From: Bin55 sp965220235
GTDB lineage: Bacteria; Pseudomonadota; Gammaproteobacteria; Pseudomonadales; Azotimanducaceae
NCBI GenBank assembly: GCA_965220235.1
Contig: OZ244815.1
Span: forward strand, 1,860,001-1,924,000
Reading direction: 5' to 3'
Length of the DNA stretch: 64,000 nt
The notes below the pieces were generated by a model, which had not been told where the DNA came from, made no database searches, and saw only the letters and a list, made by a program, of their open reading frames with translations. The first letter of the stretch is position 1; each line of letters opens with the position of its first letter. The position numbers and the translations under genes are program-made. Of the stretch, positions 44,880 to 53,597 are shown in pieces.

Positions 44880-45764
44880 ATGGCCGATTCACGTAAGAAG
44901 CACTACTCGCGCATCCACAAAACGCTTGATCGAGTCCTCGCGCTTCTCCCTTCAAGACAGTCCGTGAATTGGTCGAACACGATCGCCGCTCACTGGCGTT
45001 CGGATTTATTCGGTGGCGGTCTCGAACGGATCGACGAAATTCCCGACATCAGCTTGGACGACCTACTTGAGATTGATCGTCAAAAGGAAGAGCTTGTCAC
45101 TAACACCAGACAGTTCTGCCGAGGCTTACCTGCAAACAACGCACTTCTCTGGGGTGCGCGAGGTACCGGTAAATCGTCTTTGATACAAGCCATATTGAAT
45201 CAGTTTTCGTCAGAGGGACTACGAGTCGTACAGGTAGAGAAAGGGGCGCTATCAGATATTGCGAACATCACCGCGCATCTAGTCGATACGCGTTTTCGAT
45301 ATTTAATCGTGTGCGACGATTTGTCATTTGACGAAGATGACGATGGATATAAGCAGCTAAAAAGTGCGTTGGAAGGCAGTGTATTCGCAAGTTCCGCGAA
45401 TGTACTGATCTACGCAACGTCCAATCGACGCCACTTAATTACCGAATATATGAGAGACAACTTGAGTTCTACGCAGACGCGCGGGGAACTTCACGAATCA
45501 GAAGCAGTCGAAGAGAAGATCTCTTTGTCGGATCGCTTTGGATTGTGGCTTTCATTCCATCAGTTCAAGCAAGACCAGTACTTGCGGGTCGCAGAATACT
45601 GGTTCAAAAAACTCGCACAGACCCATGGGTTAAAGATGAACTGGACGCAACAGTTGCGTCAAGACTCATTGACATGGGCCTTGAACCGTGGGGTTCGAAG
45701 CGGTCGTACCGCCAATCACTTCGCGAAATATACGGTAGGAAAAACACTTCTTGAACATTCGTAG
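44880..45764 (+). CDS. DUF815 family P-loop ATPase
   Basis: 294 residues from the ATG at 44880; a GTG two codons earlier is possible. LLWGARGTGKSSLIQA is the Walker A motif, YLIVCDDLSFDEDDDGYKQL the Walker B region, and VLIYATSNRRHLI the sensor 1 of the AAA+ DUF815/YifB-like family. SLSDRFGLWLSFHQFKQDQY follows, also family-typical. The biochemical role is unknown; a DNA- or protein-remodelling ATPase is assumed. The next gene starts inside its last codons, and a terminator-like hairpin lies 10 bases after its stop. Confidence 0.85.
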   Translation: MADSRKKHYSRIHKTLDRVLALLPSRQSVNWSNTIAAHWRSDLFGGGLERIDEIPDISLDDLLEIDRQKEELVTNTRQFCRGLPANNALLWGARGTGKSSLIQAILNQFSSEGLRVVQVEKGALSDIANITAHLVDTRFRYLIVCDDLSFDEDDDGYKQLKSALEGSVFASSANVLIYATSNRRHLITEYMRDNLSSTQTRGELHESEAVEEKISLSDRFGLWLSFHQFKQDQYLRVAEYWFKKLAQTHGLKMNWTQQLRQDSLTWALNRGVRSGRTANHFAKYTVGKTLLEHS

Positions 45765-46728
45765 ATGGTTACGTAAGCCTTCGCGGGCTTTTTTGCTTCT
45801 GACTTCGGTTCCATTTTGCGTCAATGCTGATACAGTCGAGCTCGTCAACGGCGATCGAATATCCGGTGAGCTGATCGGGATCTCTGGAAATTTGGTCGAG
45901 TTCGAAACAACCTATGCGGGAATACTGAGAATCCAGCAGGATCAAGTGGCAACAATTGAATCAGGGAAATCGTTTCTCATCGTTGACATAGAAGGCGATC
46001 GCACCACGGCATCTTTTGACGAGGATACTGACGTAAATTCGACGTACCTCGCGAGGAGCGACACGGTGCCTTTGCTTGGCGGTGCTTCGGTGCTTGCGAA
46101 TCAGATCGATTTATCGGCGTCGTACTCCACAGGGAACAGCTCGACACAGGTATATCTCCTCACTACCGAGTCCCAACTCACCCGACCTCAGTCTGAGCAT
46201 GTCTTGAAGTCGGCATTCCATTTTGACACAGTTGAAGGTAAGCAACTTAAGAACCAAGTCAACGTCAACTACAAGACTCGAAACTTTTTCCGTGATCAAT
46301 GGTTCTATGCATTGAATGCCGATGGGTTTCGCGATCCTTTAAAACAAGTGGATTTGCGGCTTTCGCCAACGGTAGGGGTGGGTCACCGATTTTGGGACCA
46401 TACCTATAGCTCCTTAACAACCGAAATGGGAGTAGCCGCAATATTCGAGCAATCTGATGATCTGACAATGGAACACCCAGCGCTGAGTTGGGAACTTGAT
46501 TATTCTCGACGTTTGTTGGGAGGTCGCTTGGAGGCGTTTCATGAACATCGATTACTTGCAGCAATCGGTGACGGCTTTGTACTAGATAGTTCGAACGGGC
46601 TTAAATACGCATTAGTAGAGAACGTTCATCTGAACCTACTCGCAACGCTGAAGCATGACACCGATGTACCTGAAGAGATCGAAAAGACTGACGTAACTTA
46701 CGTAGCGGGTATCGGTCTCACGTTCTAA
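45751..46728 (+). CDS. DUF481 family outer-membrane protein (YdiY-like)
   Basis: 325 residues from a TTG at 45751, which is needed to supply the signal peptide (RAFLLLTSVPFCVNADTVEL). TVELVNGDRISGELIGISGN and LVEFETTYAGILRIQQDQVA form a small SH3-like N-terminal domain that recurs in DUF481 proteins. The rest is an amphipathic beta-barrel (YSTGNSSTQVYLLTTESQLT; KSAFHFDTVEGKQLKNQVNV) ending in VTYVAGIGLTF, with a terminal Phe as in Bam substrates. The role is unknown. The 5' codons contain a terminator-like hairpin and overlap the preceding ATPase gene by 14 bases. Confidence 0.78.
   Translation: MNIRRWLRKPSRAFLLLTSVPFCVNADTVELVNGDRISGELIGISGNLVEFETTYAGILRIQQDQVATIESGKSFLIVDIEGDRTTASFDEDTDVNSTYLARSDTVPLLGGASVLANQIDLSASYSTGNSSTQVYLLTTESQLTRPQSEHVLKSAFHFDTVEGKQLKNQVNVNYKTRNFFRDQWFYALNADGFRDPLKQVDLRLSPTVGVGHRFWDHTYSSLTTEMGVAAIFEQSDDLTMEHPALSWELDYSRRLLGGRLEAFHEHRLLAAIGDGFVLDSSNGLKYALVENVHLNLLATLKHDTDVPEEIEKTDVTYVAGIGLTF
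45775..45794 (+). terminator. Intrinsic-terminator-like hairpin inside the DUF481 signal peptide
   Basis: AAGCC (45775-45779) pairs with GGCTT (45786-45790) across TTCGCG and runs into six T residues (45789-45794). It begins 10 bases after the DUF815 stop, the normal place for a terminator, but lies within codons 9-15 of the next gene. Confidence 0.5.
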
Positions 46729-46794
46729 GAAATTGAGTGTCAGATCAGCATATTTTTTGTACGAAAAAAACGCAGCTATCAGACAGTCGTCGTT

Positions 46795-46800
46795 TATAAA
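46795..46800 (+). promoter_or_regulatory. Candidate -10 box of the tRNA-Glu gene
   Basis: TATAAA is followed by GCCGCCGC, a GC-rich discriminator typical of stringently controlled stable-RNA promoters, 22 bases before the tRNA. No good -35 is seen at the right distance. Confidence 0.3.
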
Positions 46801-46821
46801 ATTGCCGCCGCAACTTCGTGC

Positions 46822-46897
46822 GTCCCCTTCGTCTAGTGGCCCAGGACACTGGGTTTTCATCCCAGCAACAGGGGTTCGACTCCCCTAGGGGACGCCA
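46822..46897 (+). tRNA. tRNA-Glu (UUC)
   Basis: A 76-base cloverleaf: acceptor arms GTCCCCT/AGGGGAC, D-arm with GTCTAGTGGCCCAGGAC, anticodon stem CTGGG/CCCAG with loop TTTTCAT giving anticodon TTC, T-arm around GGTTCGACTC, discriminator G and an encoded CCA (46895-46897). All stems pair fully by eye. Confidence 0.95.
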
Positions 46898-46969
46898 ATC
46901 TTCAATCAGCTCGTAAATCTATGTTGTGAGCTGACCGCGCTCGTTACGGCATTTCTAGTACGAATCGGG

Positions 46970-47458
46970 TCACGGCTCCGAACCATCGTCGAGATGCTCT
47001 TTCACAACTCGAATGATCTCCTTGAGACGCTCGCTTTCCTCGGCTGTCTTGCGTTTCTCAGAAAGCTCCTCTAGTGCAGGAATGAGGCGCGTGTCGCGCC
47101 ATTCGAGTAATTGCTGGATAGCTCTGTCTCGAGCAGATATGGTGGGGAAGAGATAAGCATGTTCTTGCGGCGAGCGTACGATGTGTAGAAGGTGTTGTCG
47201 AATCTCCTCAGTATCGGGCGACTCTTTCCAAACCGCGCGCGGCATTCCGATGAAGACTGGGCCGATGGGTATCGGATCGCGATTGGGTCCATGATAAGGA
47301 TGATTGGCACAGTACGTGTAAAACGGGTCTTCAATATCCAGATCGCGAATTTCGCAATAACATGGAATCTCAGGATTGAAATTCGAGTTGCCTCGTTCGC
47401 CCTCAAGAGAGCGGTTGTACCAGCAGGTACCACAACAATCAGATCCGCCGTTCGGCAT
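46970..47458 (-). CDS. Cysteine-rich hypothetical protein
   Basis: 162 residues from the ATG at 47458; a longer frame runs upstream but has poor composition and no ribosome-binding site. The N-terminal half has the cysteine pattern GSDCCGTCWYN...CYCEIR...YTYCANH, six cysteines plus histidines in about 50 residues, which looks like a zinc or Fe-S site. The middle has PIPIGPVFIGMPRAVWKESP and the end is a charged helical region (LEELSEKRKTAEESERLKEI) that may be a HEAT-like or coiled segment. I do not recognise a named family. It is monocistronic and converges with the tRNA. Confidence 0.6.
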   Translation of the reverse strand: MPNGGSDCCGTCWYNRSLEGERGNSNFNPEIPCYCEIRDLDIEDPFYTYCANHPYHGPNRDPIPIGPVFIGMPRAVWKESPDTEEIRQHLLHIVRSPQEHAYLFPTISARDRAIQQLLEWRDTRLIPALEELSEKRKTAEESERLKEIIRVVKEHLDDGSEP

Positions 47459-47794
47459 TGATTTCTTGCTATCAACCGGTACTAGAGTAGAGATAGGATA
47501 CTTGCCATTCTTTTCGCTCCGAACGACGGGATTTTTCGCGCAATTTAGGTAAATAGTGACAATCGACGAACGATATGTCCAATATATCAAATGACCACAT
47601 AATCGAGTGAACCAGAACACCTTTCGGCACATTCGAACGCTCCAGATGAGGATTCAATGGTTCATCCTAGTTGTCGGTCTCCAAGTTCAGAACCGAGCTA
47701 TTCCGTAGCGGCAGAATTTTCGAAATCGTGTCGCTCCGCTGCGTTAGTATTTTCACAGTCATTGACATTAAAGAAGCTCATCTAAGGCTTATCG
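47459..47794. other. Spacer between the Cys-rich gene and the homocysteine methyltransferase gene
   Basis: No further gene is supported. A TTGACA at 47762-47767 is present, but no matching -10 follows at 16-18 bases. Confidence 0.35.
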
Positions 47795-48793
47795 ATGATT
47801 CTCGACAATAAACTCGCTGCGGGCGAATTGGTTCTCCTTGATGGTGGTATCGGTTCTGAGATCGAACGACTCGGCGGCGCGATGCACTCCACGGCTTGGT
47901 GTGGTGTGGCGAATAAAACACATCCCGACACTGTGCGATCCGTGCATGAGTCATATCTGAAAGCTGGTTCTGACGTCATTACAGCCAATACATTCGCAAC
48001 CTGTCGACATGTGCTTGAAGCCGCTGGTTGCGGCGACGAAACTGTTGAAATCAATCAACGCGCTGTTGAACTAGCCAGAGAAGCGCTCGACATTGTCAAA
48101 CCAGACAAACCGATCGCCATCGCGGGTTCAATTTCCAACCATGTCGCATGGGTGTCCGGTACTGTCGCCGGGGATCGAGCTACGCTACCGTCTCCCGAGC
48201 GGGAAGCCGAGAACTACCAAGAATGGGTGGAAATACTCGCAGAGGCGGGATGTGATCTCCTCATACTCGAGATGATGCAAGACCTAAATCACTCGACGAG
48301 ACTCATCGAAGCGGCGAAAACGACTGGCTTGCCTCTGTGGGTTGGAATCAGCGCAAGTCGAGGACCTGACGATCAACTGATTGGGTGGCATATGGCGAGC
48401 GAGGAAGCTCCCAGAGTACCAGACGATTTCCCCCAGGAACTAACCGAGCCGCTCGAAGTCATCATCGATACGCTCGTGTCGTACGATCCAGATGTTGTAG
48501 GGATCATGCATAGTTCGTTTTACTCCACCACGCCAGCGCTCGAAATGTTGTTCGATCGTTGGAACGGTCCCGTGATGGCATACCCTGAGGCAAACGGCTA
48601 CGACGCAGTGGCGCGCGCACCAATGTCAGTGACCCCCGACGATTTTGCGGACTATTGCCGTCAGTGGGTCGAAAACGGAGTTCAGATCGTTGGCGGATGC
48701 TGTGGTACAACAATCCATCACATTCGTGCGATGGTCGAACAGATACCGAATAACCCGGGTCCTCGTCCCGCACCGTCAAACTTGAACACCTAG
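47795..48793 (+). CDS. Homocysteine S-methyltransferase family protein
   Basis: 332 residues, (beta/alpha)8 barrel. ELVLLDGGIGSEIERLG at the start, GSDVITANTFATC, and the zinc-binding IVGGCCGTTIHHIRAM (Cys302, Cys303) near the end are family-typical. The third zinc ligand is usually a Cys in a VNC-like motif; here the matching stretch reads VVGIMHSSF, so His239 may take its place. Enzymes of this family transfer a methyl from S-methylmethionine, betaine or related donors to homocysteine, and this subgroup may use another thiol acceptor. Start ATG with TAAGG 7 bases upstream. Confidence 0.83.
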   Translation: MILDNKLAAGELVLLDGGIGSEIERLGGAMHSTAWCGVANKTHPDTVRSVHESYLKAGSDVITANTFATCRHVLEAAGCGDETVEINQRAVELAREALDIVKPDKPIAIAGSISNHVAWVSGTVAGDRATLPSPEREAENYQEWVEILAEAGCDLLILEMMQDLNHSTRLIEAAKTTGLPLWVGISASRGPDDQLIGWHMASEEAPRVPDDFPQELTEPLEVIIDTLVSYDPDVVGIMHSSFYSTTPALEMLFDRWNGPVMAYPEANGYDAVARAPMSVTPDDFADYCRQWVENGVQIVGGCCGTTIHHIRAMVEQIPNNPGPRPAPSNLNT

Positions 48794-48999
48794 AGATTCC
48801 GTCAGTCGAAGTAGCAGTGCTTTATTGAGACTCATCAACAGCACAAAATCAACGGCTTAAAAGGCGTCTTCATCACGATAGGGTAGATGTACTGACAATA
48901 CCTAGTTTGGTACCACTAATCCCAACACATAAGAAAAAGGACATTTTGAAACTAGCTTCTCGTTATCGAACATGGCACGCTGTTGTCTCATTGTTCCGA

Positions 49000-51900
49000 A
49001 TGAACTCCGCGTTTTGGTGGCTACTACCTAGCATCGCATTTTTGATACTAGGGTGCGCCCGTGATACGTCGTTGGTACCTGCTCATATCATCGAACTGAA
49101 TGACCGGGGCGTTTCAAAGATGGGGCAATTTCAATATGTCGCCGCTCACGAAGACTTCACAAACGTAACTCAAGAAGCGCCGCATTGGGACGTCGGTCTT
49201 GTCAATCTGGCCATTGCAACACTCAATCGTCAAGAACCGGATGATGAACTGAAGACTCTTGAGATTCTTCAATCAGTTCTTAATCGGAGTCCTACTAACG
49301 TCAGAGCGCTGTACACATCAGGTATCGTCAATCTCTACCTAGGGCAAACAGATGAAGCAATTGAGTTCTTAAATCGGGTTATTCAGATCGATCCTTCGGA
49401 TGCGTATGGGACGTACTTTCTCGGTCAAGCGCATCTGCAAGCGGGCAACTACGAACTTGCTCAACAGTACTTGCTTGAAACTCTCGAACTGAACGATGCG
49501 CTCCGAAGCGCGTACTGGGCCGCCTCGACGGCATCACGCCGTTTGGGCGATATTGATCGGGCGACTGCCTTAGTCGAGGAATATCAATCGTTCGAACACA
49601 ACCCTTTGAGCGTGACTGCTGGTTTCTCGTACAAACAGATGGGTCCAAAAGCTGAAGCCAAATCGGTGATCGAAAATGTAGTTGGAAGGACGCCAAAACC
49701 TGATGGCGCAATATTCGCTAGTCCTCAGAGAATCGATCATGCATTAGGTCAGATCAATTCCATATCGAGTTTTGACATTAACCAGGATGGCATTTGGGAC
49801 ATACTGGTTAGCGATGCTGAGCAAACGGTCGCATTAATCGGAAGTCAAAGTGGGTTCTCGATTGAATCTACTCATATTAATCCGCATGTTGCTATCGCTT
49901 GGGGCGACGTAAACAACGATGGTACGACGGAGTTGGTAACGTGCAATGAGCAAGAAATTACGATCAATGGACTGGGGGAAGTCGGTGGTCAAGCGGGTAG
50001 CTCTATTCCAGGTACCGATTGCCAAACAGTTCGATTACTCGACGCGGACCATGATGGAGATTTAGATATCCTGACGGGTGGGGCGTCCGGTTTTCGGATT
50101 TATCACAACGACTTGAACGGCAATTTTGTTCCCTATGACTTAGAGATCGAGTTGGGACTAGCAACACCGGTTACACAAGTACTTGCGGAGGACCTCGACC
50201 GCGACCGAGATGTAGATCTGATTCTCATTGGTAACGATGCGATAAACCATGTGTTACGAAATGAACTTACATGGCGCTACGAGACGTTCATGGGATTCAA
50301 TGAATTTGAGAAAGCGACTATCCGAGCAGTCACTGCAATCGACATCGATTTAGACGGAACACTAGAACTGGTTTCCGCGAACTATGAAGGGAGTCTCGAC
50401 ATATGGCGGCGCGTCGATCTCGATTGGATCCAGAACCAGATGAAATCTGGCGTTGGAGAGGTGCTTGCTCTCGACTCACAGGACTTCGACGGAGATGGGC
50501 GTTCGGATTTATTCGTCGCTACGAGCGACGGTTTCACAGTCATTGATCCAAGAACGACTGCGGTTCTCGCCGAAGAGAAAATTGAGAATCTTCATGCCGC
50601 GATGCCTATTTACTTAGATTCCGGCTCCGGACCCGCCGTCGTCGCCGCATCGCCTGACGGTATTGAGATTTACCCTTCGGGCGAAGGAAGGTATCCATTT
50701 CTTGCATTAAGCCTATCTGGAAAGACGAGCGCGGATCAAATGCGATCTAACGCCTCTGGAATCGGTACGTACGTAAAACTAAGAGCTGATACACGTTGGG
50801 CACTTGCTAGTAGCTTCAGCCATTACTCCGGTCCTTCACAAAGTCTGATGCCGGTCATGTTTGGCTCGGGCGGCGCAACGGAAGCGGACTATGCAGAACT
50901 GCTTTGGTCTGATGGTGTCACTCAATCTGAAATCGGATTGAAGTTTGGCAAACTTCACGAGATCGAGGAAGTGCAACGTCAACTAGCTAGTTGCCCCGTG
51001 GTGTTCGTGTGGAATGGTGAGAAGTACGAGTTTGTAAGTGACGTGCTTGGGGTTGCCGCACTCGGTTATTTCGCCGAACCTGGTCTCACGACGCCAGTCA
51101 GGTCCAAAGAAAGACTGCTACTCCCAGAGGGTCTGCTGACACCACGCGGCGACAATTTTGAGGTTAAGATCGGCGAACCTATGGAAGAGATTCTGTATCT
51201 AGATTCAGCGACGTTACTTTACTTCGATATACCTGATTCGTGGTCGATGACATTCGATGAACGGCTTAACGTCAAGAGCGACACACCGACAAGTGATCCG
51301 ATCTACTTCAAGGAAATCCATCATCCTGTTCACGCGGCAACAAACATCGAGAGCAACGTGATGGACGCACTATCGAAGACCGATAAGGTAGCCGTGAATC
51401 CAGGTCCCGTGGATTCTCGATTTATTGGTCTTCTCGCTAACGAAAGCAGTCTCACGATTGAATTCGATACAGATCTACCGGAAGCTAATGCTGTGCTTAT
51501 CGCCGATGGGTGGGTCGAATTCCCGTATTCACAAACTTCGTTTGCTGCATACCAGGCGAATACGAAATTTCAGGCGCCGACCATCGAGGCACGCGATCAT
51601 GATGGCTCGTGGCGTGTGATAGTGGACGAGTTCGGTTTTCCAGGAGGAATGCCTCGACAGATGGCACTACCGTTGCCTGATCTACCTGAAGGAACGAGTG
51701 CGCTCCGAATTCGATCCAATTTAGAAATCTATTGGGACAATATTCGGGTTGTCAAGGCTGAGACGTCTGTCGATGCGTCAATGAATCGAATTTCACCCAG
51801 CAGAGCCATGGTTCGATCACCGGGATTCGCACTCCGTTCGACCGGTCCACAACGAACGCCTTACTACGACTATAACAAGAGGTCAACAAGAGGAGACTCA

Positions 51901-52224
51901 AAATTCGCTTCCGGGTTCTACACGTCCATGGGCGATGCACTCGAACTTGTAGGACATACCGATAGCGCTGTAGCGATTGTGGGTAGCGGAGAGGAGATTC
52001 ACCTAGAGTTCGGTGTACCTCATCCACCAAAACGCGGTTTTCGACGCTACTATGCACTGGAGTTTCAAGGATGGGCGAAGGACATGGATCTCTACACAGA
52101 AACTGGCGATACTGTGAATCCACTGCCAAGTCACGACAACATTACACCTGACCAATTAACGAATCGAGACCTGCTGCACGCACGATACAACGTGAGATAT
52201 CAGAGCGGCATGGCAGCCCGATAG
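49000..52224 (+). CDS. Giant TPR + FG-GAP/ASPIC-like lipoprotein
   Basis: About 1074 residues from the ATG at 49000, chosen because it yields a compact lipoprotein signal (AFWWLLPSIAFLILGC). TTG 48946, which has AAGGA upstream, is an alternative. Residues about 30-200 are TPR repeats (NVRALYTSGIVNLYLGQTDE; EAIEFLNRVIQIDP). Then at least six FG-GAP calcium-loop units follow: SFDINQDGIWDILV, GDVNNDGTTELV, DADHDGDLDIL, DLDRDRDVDLI, DIDLDGTLELV and DFDGDGRSDLF. An ASPIC/UnbV-like piece follows (ELLWSDGVTQSEIGLKFGK), then a long unique C-terminal region. It is probably an exposed periplasmic or surface scaffold. First gene of block A; 22 bases before the next. Confidence 0.72.
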   Translation: MNSAFWWLLPSIAFLILGCARDTSLVPAHIIELNDRGVSKMGQFQYVAAHEDFTNVTQEAPHWDVGLVNLAIATLNRQEPDDELKTLEILQSVLNRSPTNVRALYTSGIVNLYLGQTDEAIEFLNRVIQIDPSDAYGTYFLGQAHLQAGNYELAQQYLLETLELNDALRSAYWAASTASRRLGDIDRATALVEEYQSFEHNPLSVTAGFSYKQMGPKAEAKSVIENVVGRTPKPDGAIFASPQRIDHALGQINSISSFDINQDGIWDILVSDAEQTVALIGSQSGFSIESTHINPHVAIAWGDVNNDGTTELVTCNEQEITINGLGEVGGQAGSSIPGTDCQTVRLLDADHDGDLDILTGGASGFRIYHNDLNGNFVPYDLEIELGLATPVTQVLAEDLDRDRDVDLILIGNDAINHVLRNELTWRYETFMGFNEFEKATIRAVTAIDIDLDGTLELVSANYEGSLDIWRRVDLDWIQNQMKSGVGEVLALDSQDFDGDGRSDLFVATSDGFTVIDPRTTAVLAEEKIENLHAAMPIYLDSGSGPAVVAASPDGIEIYPSGEGRYPFLALSLSGKTSADQMRSNASGIGTYVKLRADTRWALASSFSHYSGPSQSLMPVMFGSGGATEADYAELLWSDGVTQSEIGLKFGKLHEIEEVQRQLASCPVVFVWNGEKYEFVSDVLGVAALGYFAEPGLTTPVRSKERLLLPEGLLTPRGDNFEVKIGEPMEEILYLDSATLLYFDIPDSWSMTFDERLNVKSDTPTSDPIYFKEIHHPVHAATNIESNVMDALSKTDKVAVNPGPVDSRFIGLLANESSLTIEFDTDLPEANAVLIADGWVEFPYSQTSFAAYQANTKFQAPTIEARDHDGSWRVIVDEFGFPGGMPRQMALPLPDLPEGTSALRIRSNLEIYWDNIRVVKAETSVDASMNRISPSRAMVRSPGFALRSTGPQRTPYYDYNKRSTRGDSKFASGFYTSMGDALELVGHTDSAVAIVGSGEEIHLEFGVPHPPKRGFRRYYALEFQGWAKDMDLYTETGDTVNPLPSHDNITPDQLTNRDLLHARYNVRYQSGMAAR

Positions 52225-52246
52225 GTAAACCAGCGACTTTCAGGAT

Positions 52247-53596
52247 ATGCGAGTCCTGTTCATCGTTTGCATCTTAGCGTTGCTCGCATTCGGTTTTGCC
52301 GGGTGTGGCCAATCTGAATCCAACGACCGAAACTTAAGAAGCGATCAGCTGGTCGTTCTTGAACTTACCCACGTTGATCCCGAAGTCCGTGCATTTCTAT
52401 CCCGTAAACAACAGGCCATGCGCGATTCGCCCGACAGTTCGGAGGCCATAGGCGAACTAGCGATGGCATACGAGATGAATGGCTTCGCCGACGCGGCTCT
52501 CGATGGTTATCGTCGCGCAATGTCTCTCTCATCGACGAATATCAGGTGGCCTTACTTTGAAGGTCTTGTACTCGCAAGTTTCGGAGAATACGAAAACGCT
52601 TTGGCCGCACTTGATCGAGCATTAACGATTGACGCTACTTATGCGCCGGGTTGGATTTGGAAGGGTAGATGGCATCTAGAGCTCAACCAATTAAATGCAG
52701 CATCAGACTCATTTCTTCGCGCACGGGACTTAGGCATAGAAGCAGCGGCAATCGTTGGATTAGCGCACGTTGCATTCCGCGAAGATAAAGCTGAGACTGC
52801 GCTTAACCTGCTTCAAACCTTGGATCAAGATGATTTGCATCCAGAGATAAACCGGTTGGTCGCGAAAGCTCGAACCCGATTAGGTATGACTGGTGAAGCC
52901 ACTTCGTTACCTCAAACACAGATGTCGGGTCAAATCGGTTTCCCCGACCCATTGAGCGCAGAAAAACGAGCATACGAAGTTAGCATCAGCGCCACGCTCA
53001 CTCGATTTCGCGAACTCCTCGCACAGCCAGGCGATCAAAGTTCTGCATTTGAGCTTGCCAACTCGCTCTACGACAAACACCCAGACAACAAGAGGGTAGT
53101 GATTGCCAAAGCGCACGGTTTGAGACTCGCAGGCGAATTTACGTATCTGAGAACATTCCTCGAACAGGCACATACGACATGGCCAGAGGAGATCAATTTC
53201 ACACTGGGTCTCGCGGAACTAGAAATTGACTCGCAAAATAGCACCGAAGCACTGCGACTAATTAACGAAGCGCTCGCTTTAGAACCGAATAACACCTGGG
53301 GGTTGCTGCAAAAGGGGATTGCATTAGCGCAACAGGGTCGTTTTGCCGAAGCGGTCAGTAGCTTGATTAGCGTACTTAAAACGGATGAGACGGCAGAGGT
53401 GCACTACTATCTTGGACACGCGTATGCGGAGCTTGCCGATTTTTCAAACGCGAGATGCCATATGAATCGAGCGGTCGAACTTGCACCCAATTTCGAGCAA
53501 GCGAGTACGCAGCTCGAGCAACTAAACAACGTATCTCTTTCCGACTCACAGAGCGATATTGACATCGAAAGTTGTGTCAACCGAGCGGCTAACTAG
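52247..53596 (+). CDS. TPR lipoprotein
   Basis: 449 residues. The lipoprotein signal is clear (MRVLFIVCILALLAFGFAGC). Then a mostly helical solenoid of TPR units runs over the whole protein (AMAYEMNGFADAALDGYRRA; GLVLASFGEYENALAALDRA; VHYYLGHAYAELADFSNARC). No enzymatic motif is visible. It lies between two FG-GAP proteins and is probably a protein-protein adaptor of the same complex. The spacing of 22 bases upstream and near-contact downstream supports an operon. Confidence 0.78.
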   Translation: MRVLFIVCILALLAFGFAGCGQSESNDRNLRSDQLVVLELTHVDPEVRAFLSRKQQAMRDSPDSSEAIGELAMAYEMNGFADAALDGYRRAMSLSSTNIRWPYFEGLVLASFGEYENALAALDRALTIDATYAPGWIWKGRWHLELNQLNAASDSFLRARDLGIEAAAIVGLAHVAFREDKAETALNLLQTLDQDDLHPEINRLVAKARTRLGMTGEATSLPQTQMSGQIGFPDPLSAEKRAYEVSISATLTRFRELLAQPGDQSSAFELANSLYDKHPDNKRVVIAKAHGLRLAGEFTYLRTFLEQAHTTWPEEINFTLGLAELEIDSQNSTEALRLINEALALEPNNTWGLLQKGIALAQQGRFAEAVSSLISVLKTDETAEVHYYLGHAYAELADFSNARCHMNRAVELAPNFEQASTQLEQLNNVSLSDSQSDIDIESCVNRAAN

Positions 53597-53597
53597 A

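Noticed and set aside
46822..46897. tRNA-Glu as an integration site of a mobile element
   Set aside because: No integrase gene and no repeat of the tRNA 3' end were noticed downstream.
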